From positions 120,533,374-120,597,373 of the forward strand of contig NC_066315.1 of NCBI RefSeq assembly GCF_022539315.1: DNA of 64,000 bases, written 5' to 3'. The notes under the pieces are model-generated. The model had not been told where the DNA came from. It saw nothing but the letters and a program-made list of their open reading frames with translations, and searched no databases. The stretch is from Serinus canaria (Eukaryota; Chordata; Aves; Passeriformes; Fringillidae). Below, one piece after another: positions 63,094 through 64,000 of this stretch. The position numbers and the translations under genes were made by a program. The stretch's first letter is position 1. Each line of letters begins with the position of its first letter.

Positions 63094-63140
63094 TCCCCTA
63101 CTGCTATGTAAATCAAACTGATTTACGTAGCAGTAGGGGA
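63094..63140. repeat. Near-perfect inverted repeat with 3-base loop
   Basis: Arms 63094-63115 and 63119-63140 are complementary at 21 of 22 positions around AAC. The stem is TCCCCTACTGCTAYGTAAATCA and its complement. The short phrase aaactgattta occurs at the hairpin centre and also about 50 bp upstream (63063), a microhomology that could have primed a template switch. Confidence 0.93.
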
Positions 63141-64000
63141 CTCTGTAGAGGCTTTTCACCAGCCTGCTAATGAAGGAATGCAGGAAATGTAAAGATTCTG
63201 CAAATGCACCCTTTCCCTTTATCCCTTAGTCAGTAGTTATTTTCCTTCTTCCTCTTTGTTTCTATTTTTTTTTATGTTTGCCAAAAATTTGACCTGTCCA
63301 GAGAGGGATCAAGAGTAAATAGATAATGGAAAGCGGAGTGTACTATACATGACAAACTCACATTTAACTGAGTTAGAAACAACACCTGAGTTAGAAGCAA
63401 CACCTCAAAACTTTACCAATCCAGTGCTGCAGATGATTCCTGATAACCAGAAATGAAGCTGAGGAGATGCACAAGTGAAGTAGAAATGCCCTTGTTGTCC
63501 AAGGCAGGGACTGTGCCTTGCTGAGAGAGTGTTAATAGTGAAAACCTAGTCCATTCTTCAAATATTTTTCAAACACTTAACATGCTATTTTGTGAGGCAA
63601 AGCAGCACACAAAAATGTGCTGGGTGGAAGTCAGGATGTTGGCGCTCTTTGTGCGAATACAGTGCACGTTTAGATTACTGTGGGAGTGCAGACAGGGCAC
63701 TTGGGAGCAAGCACGCAAACCTCATGCTCAGCCTCCTGGCAGGAGCACTCGTGTCAGAAGTGTGATTAATCCCAGCAAAGGAGGGTGTTTATGGGGTGTC
63801 ACAGTCCTGGCAGAGCAGCCCCTTATGGATGCACACCAGGCAGCTGTGTTTGGACCCACGCGCTGGATCCGTGAGCTCCTCTGCTCCCCTGGGTCTGGGC
63901 AAGCTCCAAACACTGGCTGTGGCCCCAGCCTCTCAGGCACACTCCCCAGGCACTCTTTTATGTTTGTTCCTACTCTTTAAGCCCTCTTTTTGGGACCACT
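63141..64000. other. Window end, PI15 intron 2 continues; GC-richer tail
   Basis: No recognised exon. From about 63640 the sequence is richer in GC than the rest of the intron and contains overlapping open frames (132 codons plus, 70 codons minus) that show no known domain. A short direct duplication (gagttagaarcaacacct) occurs at 63370-63407. Confidence 0.5.

Noticed and set aside
63582..63980. 132-codon plus-strand open frame and a 70-codon antisense frame at the window end
   Set aside because: No recognisable domain, located in GC-richer intron, and no match to later PI15 exons.
63986..64000. TTTTTGGGACCACT, which reads F-W-D-H in one frame and recalls the T-C-I-W-D-H-G block of PI15
   Set aside because: The preceding residues in that frame (FLLFKPS) do not match PI15, and no acceptor site precedes it, so it is chance.
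1..64000. CRISPR arrays, operons, tRNA or rRNA genes, prokaryotic or phage content
   Set aside because: No regularly spaced repeats, cloverleaf-like sequences or dense coding. All evidence points to vertebrate nuclear DNA.

Overview
This window is vertebrate nuclear DNA, most likely from a bird and probably a songbird. It is AT-rich, has no dense coding and contains many 5'-truncated CR1 LINEs of the avian kind. One solo LTR resembles a family I associate with passerines. The single gene I can support is the 5' end of PI15 (peptidase inhibitor 15, a secreted CAP-superfamily protein) on the plus strand.

Layout. Bases 1 to about 48,100 are an intergenic stretch in which I find no coding exon. 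It holds CR1 copies of several ages. The younger ones are at 6855-7012 (+), 13785-16150 (-, about 2.4 kb with reverse transcriptase remains), 20222-20560 (-), 27637-27815 (-), 28702-29170 (-), 40761-41610 (-), 43110-44442 (+) and 45385-45797 (+). Much older CR1/L3-type relics lie near 1080-1620, 5900-6140, 16550-17100, 22485-22720 and 25850-26650. A solo LTR with TG...CA ends and a perfect 6-bp target duplication (TGGGTC) sits at 7090-7488.

Bases 48,180-50,490 form the start of PI15. In order they hold an antisense MIR SINE relic, a CpG island of about 0.87 kb, a GC-box/CCAAT/TATA core promoter (TATA at 49429), a predicted non-coding exon 1 ending at 49606, a 542-bp intron, and exon 2 (50149-50490). 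Exon 2 carries the first 91 codons: signal peptide, N-glycosylated prosegment, RRKR processing site and the start of the CAP domain. The exon ends in phase 0 at a clean GT donor. No later PI15 exon is visible, so the remaining 13.5 kb is read as intron 2, running past the window edge.

The least explained structure is a set of long, nearly perfect foldback repeats unrelated to recognisable transposons: 13546-13597, 27528-27595 (27-bp perfect arms), 51106-51152 and 63094-63140. There are also short local duplications at 13602-13655, 60082-60141 and 60227-60264. They look like recent template-switch or foldback mutations, or possibly hairpin transcripts. I see no CRISPR array, operon, rRNA, tRNA or new coding system.
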